Assembly (NCBI GenBank): GCA_029564595.1
Contig: JAKQPS010000004.1
Span: 1 to 31,466, forward strand
DNA length: 31,466 bases
Source of the DNA: a bacterium
GTDB taxonomy: Bacteria > UBP15 > UBA6099
Direction: 5' to 3'
Both the position numbers and the translations under genes were made by a program. The notes under the pieces were generated by a model. That model was not told the origin of the DNA, made no database searches, and worked only from the letters and a program-made list of their open reading frames with translations. This document shows, one piece after another, positions 1 through 7,695 of the stretch. Position 1 is the stretch's first letter, and every line of letters starts with the position of its first letter.

Positions 1-50
1 AGGAACGAAGAAAATTCATAAGAGGGCAGCGTAAGGCTTTGTGGAAATCT

Positions 51-78
51 GCCCCCTCCCCTCCGGAGGGGAGGGGGC
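51..78. repeat. Perfect 28-bp G/C palindrome
   Basis: Two 14-base arms (GCCCCCTCCCCTCC and its exact complement) meet with no spacer. The sequence after it has no T-run on either strand, so it is not a standard intrinsic terminator. It lies about 110 bases before the first promoter-like -10 box. It could be a transcript-end hairpin for a gene outside the window or a cruciform. Confidence 0.7.
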
Positions 79-190
79 ATCGCCATCATCATACGCTTTA
101 CCTTGGAGATACTGATTTCGCAGAAACTACTTTACACAACTCTTTGAAGTCCTTTCTTCAATGACTTTCCGGCGCGAGGCGAGAGTGCGT

Positions 191-196
191 TATAAT
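191..196 (+). promoter_or_regulatory. -10 box of the first methyltransferase gene
   Basis: A perfect TATAAT lies 8 bases before the in-frame GTG at 205 and 17 bases before the ATG at 214. Transcription from it would begin near 203, giving an almost leaderless mRNA. No convincing -35 box is visible at 17-18 bases spacing, and there is no Shine-Dalgarno before either start. Confidence 0.5.
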
Positions 197-213
197 ATGC
201 GACTGTGACGCGT

Positions 214-1176
214 ATGAAGAAGAGAATCAGGTATATAGATTTATTTTGCGGAATCGGAGGGTTCCGGCTGGCGGTGGAGTCGGCGGCGGCGCGGCGGGGG
301 CTTGATGCGCGTTGCGTGTTTTCGTGCGACATCGACAGGCATTGCGCGCGGGCGTATGAGGCGAATTTCGGCGAGATTCCGGTCGGGGATATTACGGAGG
401 TAGAAGCGGCGCGGGCGCCGGATCACGAACTGCTGGTGGCGGGTTTTCCCTGTCAGCCTTTCAGCATTATCGGCAGGATGGAAGGCTTCGAGGACGCGAG
501 GGGAACGTTGTTTTTCGACATAGCGAGGATAGTCGAAAAGAAGAGGCCGGAGGCGTTGATACTTGAAAACGTGAAGACGCTCAAGGGGCACAACGGCGGA
601 AAGACGCTGAAGCGAATACTGGGCGCGCTTTCGGAGTTGGGGTACGCGACCGATTGGCGCACGCTAAACGCGCTGGATTTCGGGCTTCCGCAGAAGAGGG
701 AGAGGATATGGATTGTGGGCATGAGGGACGGCGGGGAAATGAAATGGCCGAGCGGGTCGGCGCGCATGACGCCTCTTTCCGAGTTGCTTGAAAAGAACCC
801 GCCGGAAAAGTTTTTTGCTTCCGAGCGAATCAGAGAAAAGAGGCTGTCGTCCGCAGCGAGAAAGCCGGGAGGACCGACGATCTGGCATGAGAACAAATCC
901 GGAAATGTCAGCGCGCATCCTTACTCGTGCGCGCTCCGCGCGGGAGCTTCCCACAACTATCTGCTGGTGGACGGCGAACGGCGGCTCACGCCTAGGGAGA
1001 TGCTGCGACTTCAGGGTTTTCCGGACGATTTCAAGATAGCGTGCAGCGACTCGCAGACGCGGAGGCAGGCGGGCAACAGTCTTCCGGTGAACGTGGCGGA
1101 AGCGGTGGCTGGGGGATTGTTCGACGCGCTTGGCTGGGGCCGGGGCGGCTCCCCGGACGCGTCCGGCGCGGAGTGA
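214..1176 (+). CDS. DNA (cytosine-5) methyltransferase
   Basis: This enzyme transfers a methyl group from S-adenosylmethionine to C5 of cytosine in a specific DNA site. The conserved C5-methyltransferase motifs appear in order: motif I DLFCGIGGFRLA (residues 9-20), motif IV GFPCQPFS with catalytic Cys80, the ENV motif, QKRERIWIVG (motif VIII), and the closing RLQGFPDDF and QAGNSLPVNV motifs (IX-X). At 320 residues it is a compact, complete member. I chose the ATG at 214 because motif I then starts close to the N-terminus; an in-frame GTG at 205 is possible. A Vsr gene follows after 5 bases, the classic dcm-vsr pairing. No restriction nuclease is adjacent, so it may be a solitary methyltransferase. 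The recognition sequence cannot be read from the protein. Confidence 0.95.
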   Translation: MKKRIRYIDLFCGIGGFRLAVESAAARRGLDARCVFSCDIDRHCARAYEANFGEIPVGDITEVEAARAPDHELLVAGFPCQPFSIIGRMEGFEDARGTLFFDIARIVEKKRPEALILENVKTLKGHNGGKTLKRILGALSELGYATDWRTLNALDFGLPQKRERIWIVGMRDGGEMKWPSGSARMTPLSELLEKNPPEKFFASERIREKRLSSAARKPGGPTIWHENKSGNVSAHPYSCALRAGASHNYLLVDGERRLTPREMLRLQGFPDDFKIACSDSQTRRQAGNSLPVNVAEAVAGGLFDALGWGRGGSPDASGAE

Positions 1177-1181
1177 TATTC

Positions 1182-1670
1182 ATGGACTCTGTTTCGAAGC
1201 AGAAACGCTCTTGGATAATGTCCCGCGTGAAGTCCTCCGGGAACAAGTCCACAGAGATTAAAATGATTTCCGTGTTCAAGAAGAACGGGTTTTCGGGCTG
1301 GCGCAGGAACTACCCGCTGGAAGGGCGGCCCGACTTTGTTTTCCCCAAACAGAGAATCGCCGTGTTTGTGGACGGTTGTTTCTGGCACGGCCATCCGTCC
1401 CGATGCCGAATCCCGGCGTCGAACCGGGAATACTGGGCGGGGAAAATAGAAAAGAACAGGAAACGCGACCGGCTGGTGAACAGGCGATTGAAGGAGATGG
1501 GGTGGAAGACGTTGCGGGTGTGGGAACACGAGATAGAGAGTCAGAAAACCGCGCGCAGGATAGAGAAGGCGCTGGAAGAGGGGGCCGCAGAGGCGGGAAA
1601 AGCTGGGGCGGTTTCAGCCTCGAAAGGTTCAAAAGCGAAAGCGCCGGGGAGCCGGCCGCGAACAAAATGA
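1182..1670 (+). CDS. vsr: Vsr-type DNA mismatch endonuclease
   Basis: Vsr enzymes nick DNA at T:G mismatches produced when 5-methylcytosine deaminates, starting very-short-patch repair. The 162-residue protein has the family core: the start region SKQKRSWIMSRVKSSGNKST, GRPDFVF with the catalytic Asp, VDGCFWHGH with the active-site His residues, YWAGKIEKNRKRD, and GWKTLRVWEHEI. Two Cys residues near the active site (in GCFWHGHPSRC) could contribute to the structural zinc site of the family. The reading frame is open further upstream inside the methyltransferase gene, but the ATG at 1182 fits the family N-terminus. It follows the methyltransferase by 5 bases, so the two are probably cotranscribed. 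The C-terminus is a Lys/Ala-rich tail beyond the family core. Confidence 0.93.
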   Translation: MDSVSKQKRSWIMSRVKSSGNKSTEIKMISVFKKNGFSGWRRNYPLEGRPDFVFPKQRIAVFVDGCFWHGHPSRCRIPASNREYWAGKIEKNRKRDRLVNRRLKEMGWKTLRVWEHEIESQKTARRIEKALEEGAAEAGKAGAVSASKGSKAKAPGSRPRTK

Positions 1671-1744
1671 AGTTGACGGTTGTTGTTAGGCAGTATAAGG
1701 CGGCAGGCGCGAAAAAATATCAGCCGCCGAACATGGGGGGCGAT

Positions 1745-2698
1745 ATGAAAAACAACAGGTTGTGCGGCCTGCTTGGAATAGAGCATCCGATAATACAGGC
1801 GGGGATGGTTTGGGTGAGCGACTGGCGGCTGGCGTCCGCGGCGTCGGAAGCGGGAGCTCTCGGCACAATCGGGACAGGCTCGATGACGGTCGAGCAGGCG
1901 GCGGACAACATCCGCAAAGCTCTGGAAGCCACCGCCAAGCCGTTCGCGGTGAACATCCCGATGCTGCGCCCCGACGCCGCAGAGATGGGAGCGGCGGCTA
2001 TGGAGGCGGGAGCGAAAATATTCATCACTTCCGCCGGAAACCCAGCCAAGATAGTCCCGCTGATAAAGAGGCCGGACAACCTGCTGATACATGTCGTGCC
2101 GTCGGTCAAAGGGGCGATAAAGGCGGAGGCGGAGGGGGTGGACGCGGTGATATGCGAGGGCTACGAGGCGGGCGGACACAACAGCCCGTTCGAGACGGCC
2201 ACGCTGCCGCTCGTTCCCCAAGTGGCGGACGCGGTGAAAATCCCTGTGGTCGCGGCGGGCGGAATCGCGGACGGCAGGGGCATCGCCGCTGTTATGGCGC
2301 TCGGCGCGGACGGCGCTCAACTCGGAACGCGGTTCATCGCAACCGCCGAATGCCCCGCGCACGACAACTATAAGAAGCTGATTGTCGACTCGCTCGACTT
2401 CGACACGTGCATCATAGGCAGGAAGCTGAACATGTTGCGAGTGATAAGGAACGAATTTGCGAAGCGGATGGAAGAGGCCGAAAAGAAGGGCGCGTCGGAA
2501 GAGGAGCTTTTCAAAATTATCGGAAGCGAGTTCAACCGCAATCGCGCGGCGTCTTGGGAAGGCGACATTGCGGAGGGCGCGTTTCAGGCGGGCCAGTCAT
2601 CGGGCCTTGTCAGGGACATCCCGACTGTCGCCGAACTTGTGTCCCGGCTCGTCGCCGAGCACGACGCGGCGGTCGGCAAGCTTGAGAAAATGGGCTGA
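1745..2698 (+). CDS. Nitronate monooxygenase / FabK-family flavoprotein
   Basis: This is an FMN-dependent TIM-barrel enzyme. The family includes nitronate monooxygenase (2-nitropropane dioxygenase) and the enoyl-ACP reductase FabK. Visible signatures are LLGIEHPIIQAGMVWVSD at the N-terminus, GTIGTGSM, PFAVNIPM, ICEGYEAGGHNSP with the family His, VVAAGGIADGRGIAA, and GADGAQLGTRFIA for FMN phosphate binding. It has 317 residues, normal for the family. The frame is open back to 1376 across the vsr gene, but a GGGGGG ribosome site 5 bases before the ATG at 1745 and the family N-terminus fix the start. The EGYEAGGH and LGTRF motifs resemble FabK closely, so a fatty-acid role is as plausible as nitronate oxidation. 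Its place between DNA-modification genes has no clear functional meaning. Confidence 0.88.
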   Translation: MKNNRLCGLLGIEHPIIQAGMVWVSDWRLASAASEAGALGTIGTGSMTVEQAADNIRKALEATAKPFAVNIPMLRPDAAEMGAAAMEAGAKIFITSAGNPAKIVPLIKRPDNLLIHVVPSVKGAIKAEAEGVDAVICEGYEAGGHNSPFETATLPLVPQVADAVKIPVVAAGGIADGRGIAAVMALGADGAQLGTRFIATAECPAHDNYKKLIVDSLDFDTCIIGRKLNMLRVIRNEFAKRMEEAEKKGASEEELFKIIGSEFNRNRAASWEGDIAEGAFQAGQSSGLVRDIPTVAELVSRLVAEHDAAVGKLEKMG

Positions 2699-2725
2699 GG
2701 CAACGCTCCCGATTAACAGGTTTTT

Positions 2726-3709
2726 ATGGATAGAGAAAACGACAGAGAAAATCGAGGGCGGGCCGTTAGCGCTGCCGCCGCCGCGTTCGAGCGGGGGGAA
2801 AACCTTTTGGTCGAGGGCGATTGTTTGGACGCGCTGGCGGAACTGCCGCCGGAATGTCTGGACCTGATATATATCGATCCGCCGTTTTTCACGGGCAAAA
2901 CACGCGCTGCCGGAGGCGGACGCGGCGCGGGAGCGGCGTCGTTCGGCGACTCATGGCCGCTCGGCATGGATGAATACCTCGACATGCTGCGACCGAGGCT
3001 TGCGCTCGCCCGACGGTTGCTGTCTGTCACAGGCTCAATATTCGTCCACCTAGACTGGCATGCCTCGCACTATGTCAAACGCGAGATGGACGGAATCTTC
3101 GGCGCGGACAATTTCAGAAACGAGATAGTCTGGAGTTATGAGAGCGGGGGACGGGCGACAAAGTTTTTCGCGCGGAAACACGATGTTATACTCTGGCACA
3201 CGAAAACGTCGAAATGGAAATTTAACCCCGAAGCGTCCGCCGCGCCGCGGAACGCGTGCCGCATGTGCGGCGCTCCCGACGTGAACCGCAATCACATGAA
3301 GAAAAGCGTCGGCGCGGACGGCCGCGTCGTAAGAAGCATCCGCTCGGCGGGAAAGGTATATTCATACGCCGACGACGCCCCGGTACCGGCGTCCGACGTA
3401 TGGGTTGACATACCGCATCTTCACCAGAAGGACCCCGAACGCCTCGGATACCCGACGCAGAAACCTGAAGCGCTCGTCGCCCGCGTGATAGAGTCCGCAA
3501 GCCGCGAAGGCGACGTTGTGGCGGATTTCTTCTGCGGCAGCGGCACGACATGCGCGGTAGCTGCCAGACTCGGCAGACGATGGGTCGGCTGCGACATCTC
3601 TGCGGCGGCTATGGATATAGCCTCGAAACGTCTCCGCGCGCTTGCCGACGCCGGGGTCTCCGCCGCCGGCTTCCGCCTCGTCTCCGCCGATGCCCGCAAA
3701 CAGGAATGA
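2726..3709 (+). CDS. Beta-class N6-adenine/N4-cytosine DNA methyltransferase
   Basis: The enzyme is predicted to methylate an exocyclic amino group (adenine N6, less likely cytosine N4). Motif IV, LIYIDPPFFTGK (about residues 47-58), comes first. The S-adenosylmethionine-binding motif DFFCGSGTT comes near the C-terminus (about 267-275), preceded by YPTQKPEALVARVI. This order defines the beta class. The middle carries a Cys-x2-Cys pair (ACRMCGAPDV) in the expected target-recognition region. The catalytic tetrad reads DPPF rather than DPPY, a known variant. It has 327 residues and looks complete. It begins 27 bases after the flavoprotein gene with a weak AGG ribosome site, possibly in one operon with the C5 methyltransferase and Vsr. 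No nuclease partner is nearby. Confidence 0.92.
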   Translation: MDRENDRENRGRAVSAAAAAFERGENLLVEGDCLDALAELPPECLDLIYIDPPFFTGKTRAAGGGRGAGAASFGDSWPLGMDEYLDMLRPRLALARRLLSVTGSIFVHLDWHASHYVKREMDGIFGADNFRNEIVWSYESGGRATKFFARKHDVILWHTKTSKWKFNPEASAAPRNACRMCGAPDVNRNHMKKSVGADGRVVRSIRSAGKVYSYADDAPVPASDVWVDIPHLHQKDPERLGYPTQKPEALVARVIESASREGDVVADFFCGSGTTCAVAARLGRRWVGCDISAAAMDIASKRLRALADAGVSAAGFRLVSADARKQE

Positions 3710-3785
3710 ATGCGGGAAGCGGAAAGAGAAATGAAAGAAAAAAGCAAAATGCTTTCAGGACGACTTTAGGCGATTGGGTAAAACC

Positions 3786-3951
3786 TTTCCTGATTCCCCC
3801 TGAAACTCAGATATTTATCGCGGCGAGCGGGACTTTGGAGTGCGGCGAATCGCCGCACTCCAAAATTAATGCGACTCGAGAAGATATTTGTTAAGTGAAA
3901 CGGGGCTTTTTTAGGTTTTCCAATATATGAGTTTCAGGGGGAATCAGGAAA
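3786..3951. mobile_element. MITE-like element, family A, short copy
   Basis: A non-coding element of about 166 bp with perfect 24-bp terminal inverted repeats; the outer part reads TTTCCTGATTCCCCC. The centre holds a small palindrome, CTTTGGAGTGCGGCGA followed by TCGCCGCACTCCAAA. The same ends and the same inner arms recur at 31212-31466 in opposite orientation, where the centre is longer. This copy therefore looks like an internal deletion derivative or a shorter subtype. It sits between the convergent ends of the beta-class methyltransferase and the minus-strand hydrolase. No transposase is encoded and no target duplication is obvious. The remaining gap sequence (3710-3785 and 3952-4018) shows no gene. 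Confidence 0.88.
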
Positions 3952-4018
3952 CTTTTTCTTTTATGCATGATCGAAAACAGTAACATTCATAAGTGATTTA
4001 AAAAATAAGTCGCATAAT

Positions 4019-5095
4019 TCATTTAGCGTCAGTCGCAGCCGGATTTTCAAGCCCGCATCTGTCTCTGATGAAATCCGCTATCTCGTTCACCAGAGTCCTG
4101 CCGAACATCCCGATTGCGATGTGCCCGCAGGGCATCACGCGCGCCCGCTCTATTCCCCATTTCCTTTGCAACGACACCACGTTCTCTATCGGTATCATCA
4201 TGTCGAACTCGCCAGCGATGGGGTAAATATTATCAGGGGACACTTTCGGCTTGAAGCTGCAAGGCGTTATAACGCGCCAGTTTTTTTCAACGGTTTCGAG
4301 CGAAATCCCCGCGGCCTTGAGGTCTCTTGCGATGGTGTCGCCGACGATGCTTTTGTCTATGTTTTCCAGCAGGTCTCCTGCGGCGATCACCGGGATGACG
4401 AACTTCGGGCGGTCGTCCGCGCAGGCCGTCAGAAGCGATATGAACCCGCCGAGGCTCAGCCCCACCAGCCCGACCGGGCCGGGAAAGGTCCCGCTCGTCC
4501 ACGTCAGCAGCGACCGCACGTCGCACACCGACTGCCTGAACGCCTTCACCGTCTGCTCCATGTCGGCGGACATCATCAGGTCTCCGTCGTGAGAGCCTCG
4601 CGGCGCTCGCGGCCCGTGATACGGCTGGTTGTACATCACGCAGTTTATCCCGTATCTGGCCAGCAGCCAGCACATCAGGTAGTAATAAGAGGCGAACGCT
4701 CCGCTCTCCCTCCACCCGTGTATCACTATCGCGCACGGCGCGTCTTTTCCGTGCACATCATCCCTCGCCCGGAATATCCTTCCCACAACCGTGTCGTTTT
4801 CCTCGTGCCCGGAGACCGTCTCGCTCTTGAACGAATACCGCGAGACGCGCACGTCCGCTTTCACGTGTTCCGGCGTAATCGTCAGTTCCGGCATATCGCA
4901 TCCGAGATTGTAGAACTTCTCCGGCGACTCGAAATACTCCGGCCTGTTGTAGTCGGACAAATCGATGTTTTCCGGCGCGTGCCGCTTGCGGCCCTTCGAG
5001 GCCCCTTCGTACAAAACAATCAGCTTGTCCACCGAGCGGGAAACGCTTCTGTAAACCGGTCTCATAGTCGCCACCTGCGGGATATCATAGCGCAT
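4019..5095 (-). CDS. Alpha/beta hydrolase, possibly ABHD18-like
   Basis: A serine hydrolase fold with unknown substrate. The sequence shows IVIHGWRESGA (oxyanion-hole region), the nucleophile elbow GLVGLSLGGF with Ser, IAGEFDMMIP with the probable acidic residue, and MPCGHIAIGMFG with the catalytic His, in the normal order. The overall pattern (a long N-terminal section, YNQPYHGPR after strand 4) recalls the ABHD18-type family; that assignment is inference. There is no signal peptide or membrane segment. The ATG at 5095 has a poor ribosome site. A second in-frame ATG at 5065 has AGGTGG 7 bases upstream and may be the true start. The gene is divergent from deoB and ends next to a MITE-like element. 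Confidence 0.82.
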   Translation of the reverse strand: MRYDIPQVATMRPVYRSVSRSVDKLIVLYEGASKGRKRHAPENIDLSDYNRPEYFESPEKFYNLGCDMPELTITPEHVKADVRVSRYSFKSETVSGHEENDTVVGRIFRARDDVHGKDAPCAIVIHGWRESGAFASYYYLMCWLLARYGINCVMYNQPYHGPRAPRGSHDGDLMMSADMEQTVKAFRQSVCDVRSLLTWTSGTFPGPVGLVGLSLGGFISLLTACADDRPKFVIPVIAAGDLLENIDKSIVGDTIARDLKAAGISLETVEKNWRVITPCSFKPKVSPDNIYPIAGEFDMMIPIENVVSLQRKWGIERARVMPCGHIAIGMFGRTLVNEIADFIRDRCGLENPAATDAK

Positions 5096-5225
5096 GCCCG
5101 CGCAAAAGTCCGCAACCGGGAAACCCTCGCTTGTCGCCGCGCGAGCGGAAATTTGTTAAGATTCATCGTGAGGTCGGGGGAAAAACAAAGTCCCCCCGCT
5201 CGATGCGCGGTCGCGAGGCTCGTTA

Positions 5226-6413
5226 ATGAAAGCGGTTCTGATAATTCTGGACGGGGTGGGGATCGGGGCGCTGCCGGACGCTCCGGACTACGGCGACGCC
5301 GGAGCGGACACGCTCGGCAACCTGTCGCGCGCGCGCGGCGGGCTTCGTCTGCCGAACCTGCAACGGCTGGGACTGGGGAATATTGCGGACATCGCGGGGG
5401 TTTCGCCCGCCGCGCGCCCGGAGGCTTCTTTCGGACGCATGGCCGAGATGTCTCCCGCGAAGGATTCTACCTCCGGGCACTGGGAGATAGCGTGTCAGGC
5501 GCGCGAAGCGCCTCCCGCCGTCTACCCGGACGGGTTTCCGCCGGATGTCGTGTCGATGTTCGCCGAAAAGACTGGCCGGAAACTGATCGGCAACAAGGCG
5601 GCGAGCGGCACGGCGATAATAGACGAGCTTGGGGCCGAGCATCTGCGGACGGGCCGCCCCATCGTCTACACTTCCGCGGACAGCGTGTTTCAGGTCGCGG
5701 CGCACAAGGACGTCATGCCGGTCGAGGAGCTTTACCGCGTCTGCCGGGTCGTTCGGGAAGAGATAATGAACGGCCGCCCGCGCTCTGTGGACAGGGTGAT
5801 AGCCAGACCGTTCGAGGGGAAGCCGGGGGCGTTCAGGCGGACGCGGCTGCGCCGCGATTTCTCCATCCCGCCTCCGTATCCGACTCTTTTGGACATGGCG
5901 CGGAAGGCGGGCGTTTTCGTCTTCGGCATTGGAAAGGTGGACGACCTGTTCGGCGGACGCGGGTTCGACGACTGCGTCCACACAAGCTCGAACGCGGACG
6001 GAATCGAGCGGCTGCGGGCGGCGCTGTTGGAAAAAAGGCCGAAAGATAATAGAATGTTAATCTTCGCCAACCTGATCGATTTCGATCAGGAGTATGGGCA
6101 TAGGAGGGACGAGGAGGGTTTCGCAAAGGCGCTCGAGGAGTTCGACGCGGCGCTTCCGGGCCTGCTGGCAGGGCTTGGGCCGGACGATATGGCGGCGGCG
6201 ACCGCCGACCACGGCTGCGACCCCACCCTCAAGAGGCACACCGACCACACGCGGGAGTATGTCCCGTTGCTCGTGGCCGGAGGCGGCGCGGGAAAACCCC
6301 GTCCGCTGGGGACTCGCGAGTCGTTCGCGGACTTGGGCGCTTCTGTCGCCGCGTTCCTCGGTCTTCCGCCCGCGCCTCGCGGGGTTCCTTTTCTGCCCGC
6401 CGCAGTGGATTGA
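5226..6413 (+). CDS. deoB: Phosphopentomutase
   Basis: DeoB interconverts ribose/deoxyribose 1-phosphate and 5-phosphate in nucleoside salvage. It belongs to the alkaline phosphatase superfamily and uses two metal ions. Family signatures are present throughout: IILDGVGIGALPDA at the N-terminus with metal ligand Asp9, GADTLGN, PAKDSTSGHWEI with the phosphoacceptor Thr, GKLIGNKAASGTAI-type central motif, YTSADSVFQVAAH, FANLIDFDQEYGHRRD, and TADHGCDPTLKRHTDHTREYVPLL with the C-terminal metal ligands. The length of 395 residues is standard. The ATG at 5226 follows a GAGG ribosome site in a leader that also holds a G/C hairpin (GGGGGA/TCCCCC). It is followed after 10 bases by the LptA-like gene, so it may head that operon. 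Confidence 0.96.
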   Translation: MKAVLIILDGVGIGALPDAPDYGDAGADTLGNLSRARGGLRLPNLQRLGLGNIADIAGVSPAARPEASFGRMAEMSPAKDSTSGHWEIACQAREAPPAVYPDGFPPDVVSMFAEKTGRKLIGNKAASGTAIIDELGAEHLRTGRPIVYTSADSVFQVAAHKDVMPVEELYRVCRVVREEIMNGRPRSVDRVIARPFEGKPGAFRRTRLRRDFSIPPPYPTLLDMARKAGVFVFGIGKVDDLFGGRGFDDCVHTSSNADGIERLRAALLEKRPKDNRMLIFANLIDFDQEYGHRRDEEGFAKALEEFDAALPGLLAGLGPDDMAAATADHGCDPTLKRHTDHTREYVPLLVAGGGAGKPRPLGTRESFADLGASVAAFLGLPPAPRGVPFLPAAVD

Positions 6414-6423
6414 AGGCTTTTAT

Positions 6424-7695
6424 ATGACTTTGACTATGAGATTCCGTATTGCGGCCCGCGCGGCGCTCCTAGCCGCCGTCTCGCTTGCGATTGTGAGCGC
6501 TTTCGCGCCCGCCATTGCCGCGCCGTCCGCCGCCCCCGCAAAACAAACCGTTACCATCAAGGCGGACCGCTTCGAGGGCGACCTCGACGCGGAGATACTT
6601 TCGGTGTCCGGCGGAACGGTCATCGAGACGGACGGGCTGAAGATAACGGGCGACAAGCTGGAGCTTAACAGGAAAACGAACATGGCGCGGCTGTCCGGGA
6701 CGCCCGCAAGAGCTTACGCGGCGGCGCGCGGAAAAGACTCAGGCGCGGGAGCCGCCGATCTGAAAACAGCGGTTTGGAAAATGGACAGCGGCGGGTTTCC
6801 GGGAACGAAGATAGCCGAGTTCGCGAAGGCGGCGGAGCGGACGCCGGGCGCGGCGGGAGCCTCGTCGGTGATAGCCGCAGCGTCGATATCCGCGGACATC
6901 GACCGGGGGCTGATAACCGCCGAGGGCGGATGCTCGGCTCTCAGCGCGGAAGGCGGAGCGGTGATGTTCGCGCAGACGGGCCGCGCGACCGCCAAGGTGT
7001 CCACCGAAGGCGGAGACGCCGGGAGCGGGTCAAGGCTGCTGTGGGCGGAGAGCCGGGAGAACGCGAAAGTGTTCTACGCGGCCCCGGCGGCAACGGACGG
7101 CAGCCGGGAGGAGTTCGTGATATCCGCCGGGAGGTTCCGGTATGACGCCGTCGCGGCGCTGTTCGAGGCGTCCGGCACGGCGAGGATCGAGTTCGAGGAC
7201 GGGGAACTGGCGGCGGAATCGCTGATAGGCAATCTGCCGGGGGGCGAAGGCTCTGCGCGCGGCGGCGGGAAAGTGGCTATGCGAGGGACGGTCTCCGGCA
7301 GGATAGGCGCGCTGAGCGTCTTCGCCGGGGAGATATCCGTCGCGCTGGAGGACGCGGAGTCGAGAGAGAAACGCGAAAAAGCGGCGGCTGCGAAGAAGAA
7401 GAAAGATTTAGAGACGGAAGGCGCGGACGGAAAAGAAGGCGGGAGCCAAGAGCGACGGGCGCGCTCGGCGACGCTGACGGCAGGCCGCGCGGACATCGAC
7501 CTGCCCGGCCGCTTCGCGGATATTTCCGGCGGCGCAACCTTGGAAACTTCCGACGGCAACAAGTTCTCGGCGTCCGGCGGCAGGATCGAGTTCGGCGACG
7601 ATCTGGCGTCGGTGAAAAAGATACGGATGGAAAACGTGCGGATACAATACAACATGGAGAGCGAGGCGCTCGCGCCCGCCGGGGGGAAACCCTGA
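6424..7695 (+). CDS. Long LptA/OstA-like periplasmic LPS transport protein
   Basis: LptA forms the periplasmic bridge that carries lipopolysaccharide from the inner to the outer membrane. A signal peptide is visible (hydrophobic core about residues 10-32, ending AIAA). It is followed by an OstA-type beta segment, TVTIKADRFEGDLDAEILSV (42-61), running to about residue 98. Similar beta-repeat sequence recurs at about 230-270 (ISAGRFRYDAVAALFEASG) and 348-410 (TLTAGRADIDLPGRFADISG). A charged insert of Lys/Glu/Ala (about 310-345) separates the last repeats. At 423 residues it is more than twice the length of E. coli LptA, so it may combine LptC- and LptA-like parts. An AAGG ribosome site 7 bases before 6424 fixes the start. 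Its stop overlaps the lptB start (TGATG), implying translational coupling. Confidence 0.8.
   Translation: MTLTMRFRIAARAALLAAVSLAIVSAFAPAIAAPSAAPAKQTVTIKADRFEGDLDAEILSVSGGTVIETDGLKITGDKLELNRKTNMARLSGTPARAYAAARGKDSGAGAADLKTAVWKMDSGGFPGTKIAEFAKAAERTPGAAGASSVIAAASISADIDRGLITAEGGCSALSAEGGAVMFAQTGRATAKVSTEGGDAGSGSRLLWAESRENAKVFYAAPAATDGSREEFVISAGRFRYDAVAALFEASGTARIEFEDGELAAESLIGNLPGGEGSARGGGKVAMRGTVSGRIGALSVFAGEISVALEDAESREKREKAAAAKKKKDLETEGADGKEGGSQERRARSATLTAGRADIDLPGRFADISGGATLETSDGNKFSASGGRIEFGDDLASVKKIRMENVRIQYNMESEALAPAGGKP

Noticed and set aside
1-10. The first bases (AGGAACGAA) equal the flank of the long family A element, hinting at another copy cut by the window edge.
   Set aside because: Only nine bases match and the rest of the element would be outside the window, so it cannot be judged.
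4121-6049. A long plus-strand open frame overlapping the hydrolase and deoB genes.
   Set aside because: It is antisense or out of frame to two clear genes, has Arg/Pro/His-rich composition typical of GC-rich shadow frames, and shows no family motif.
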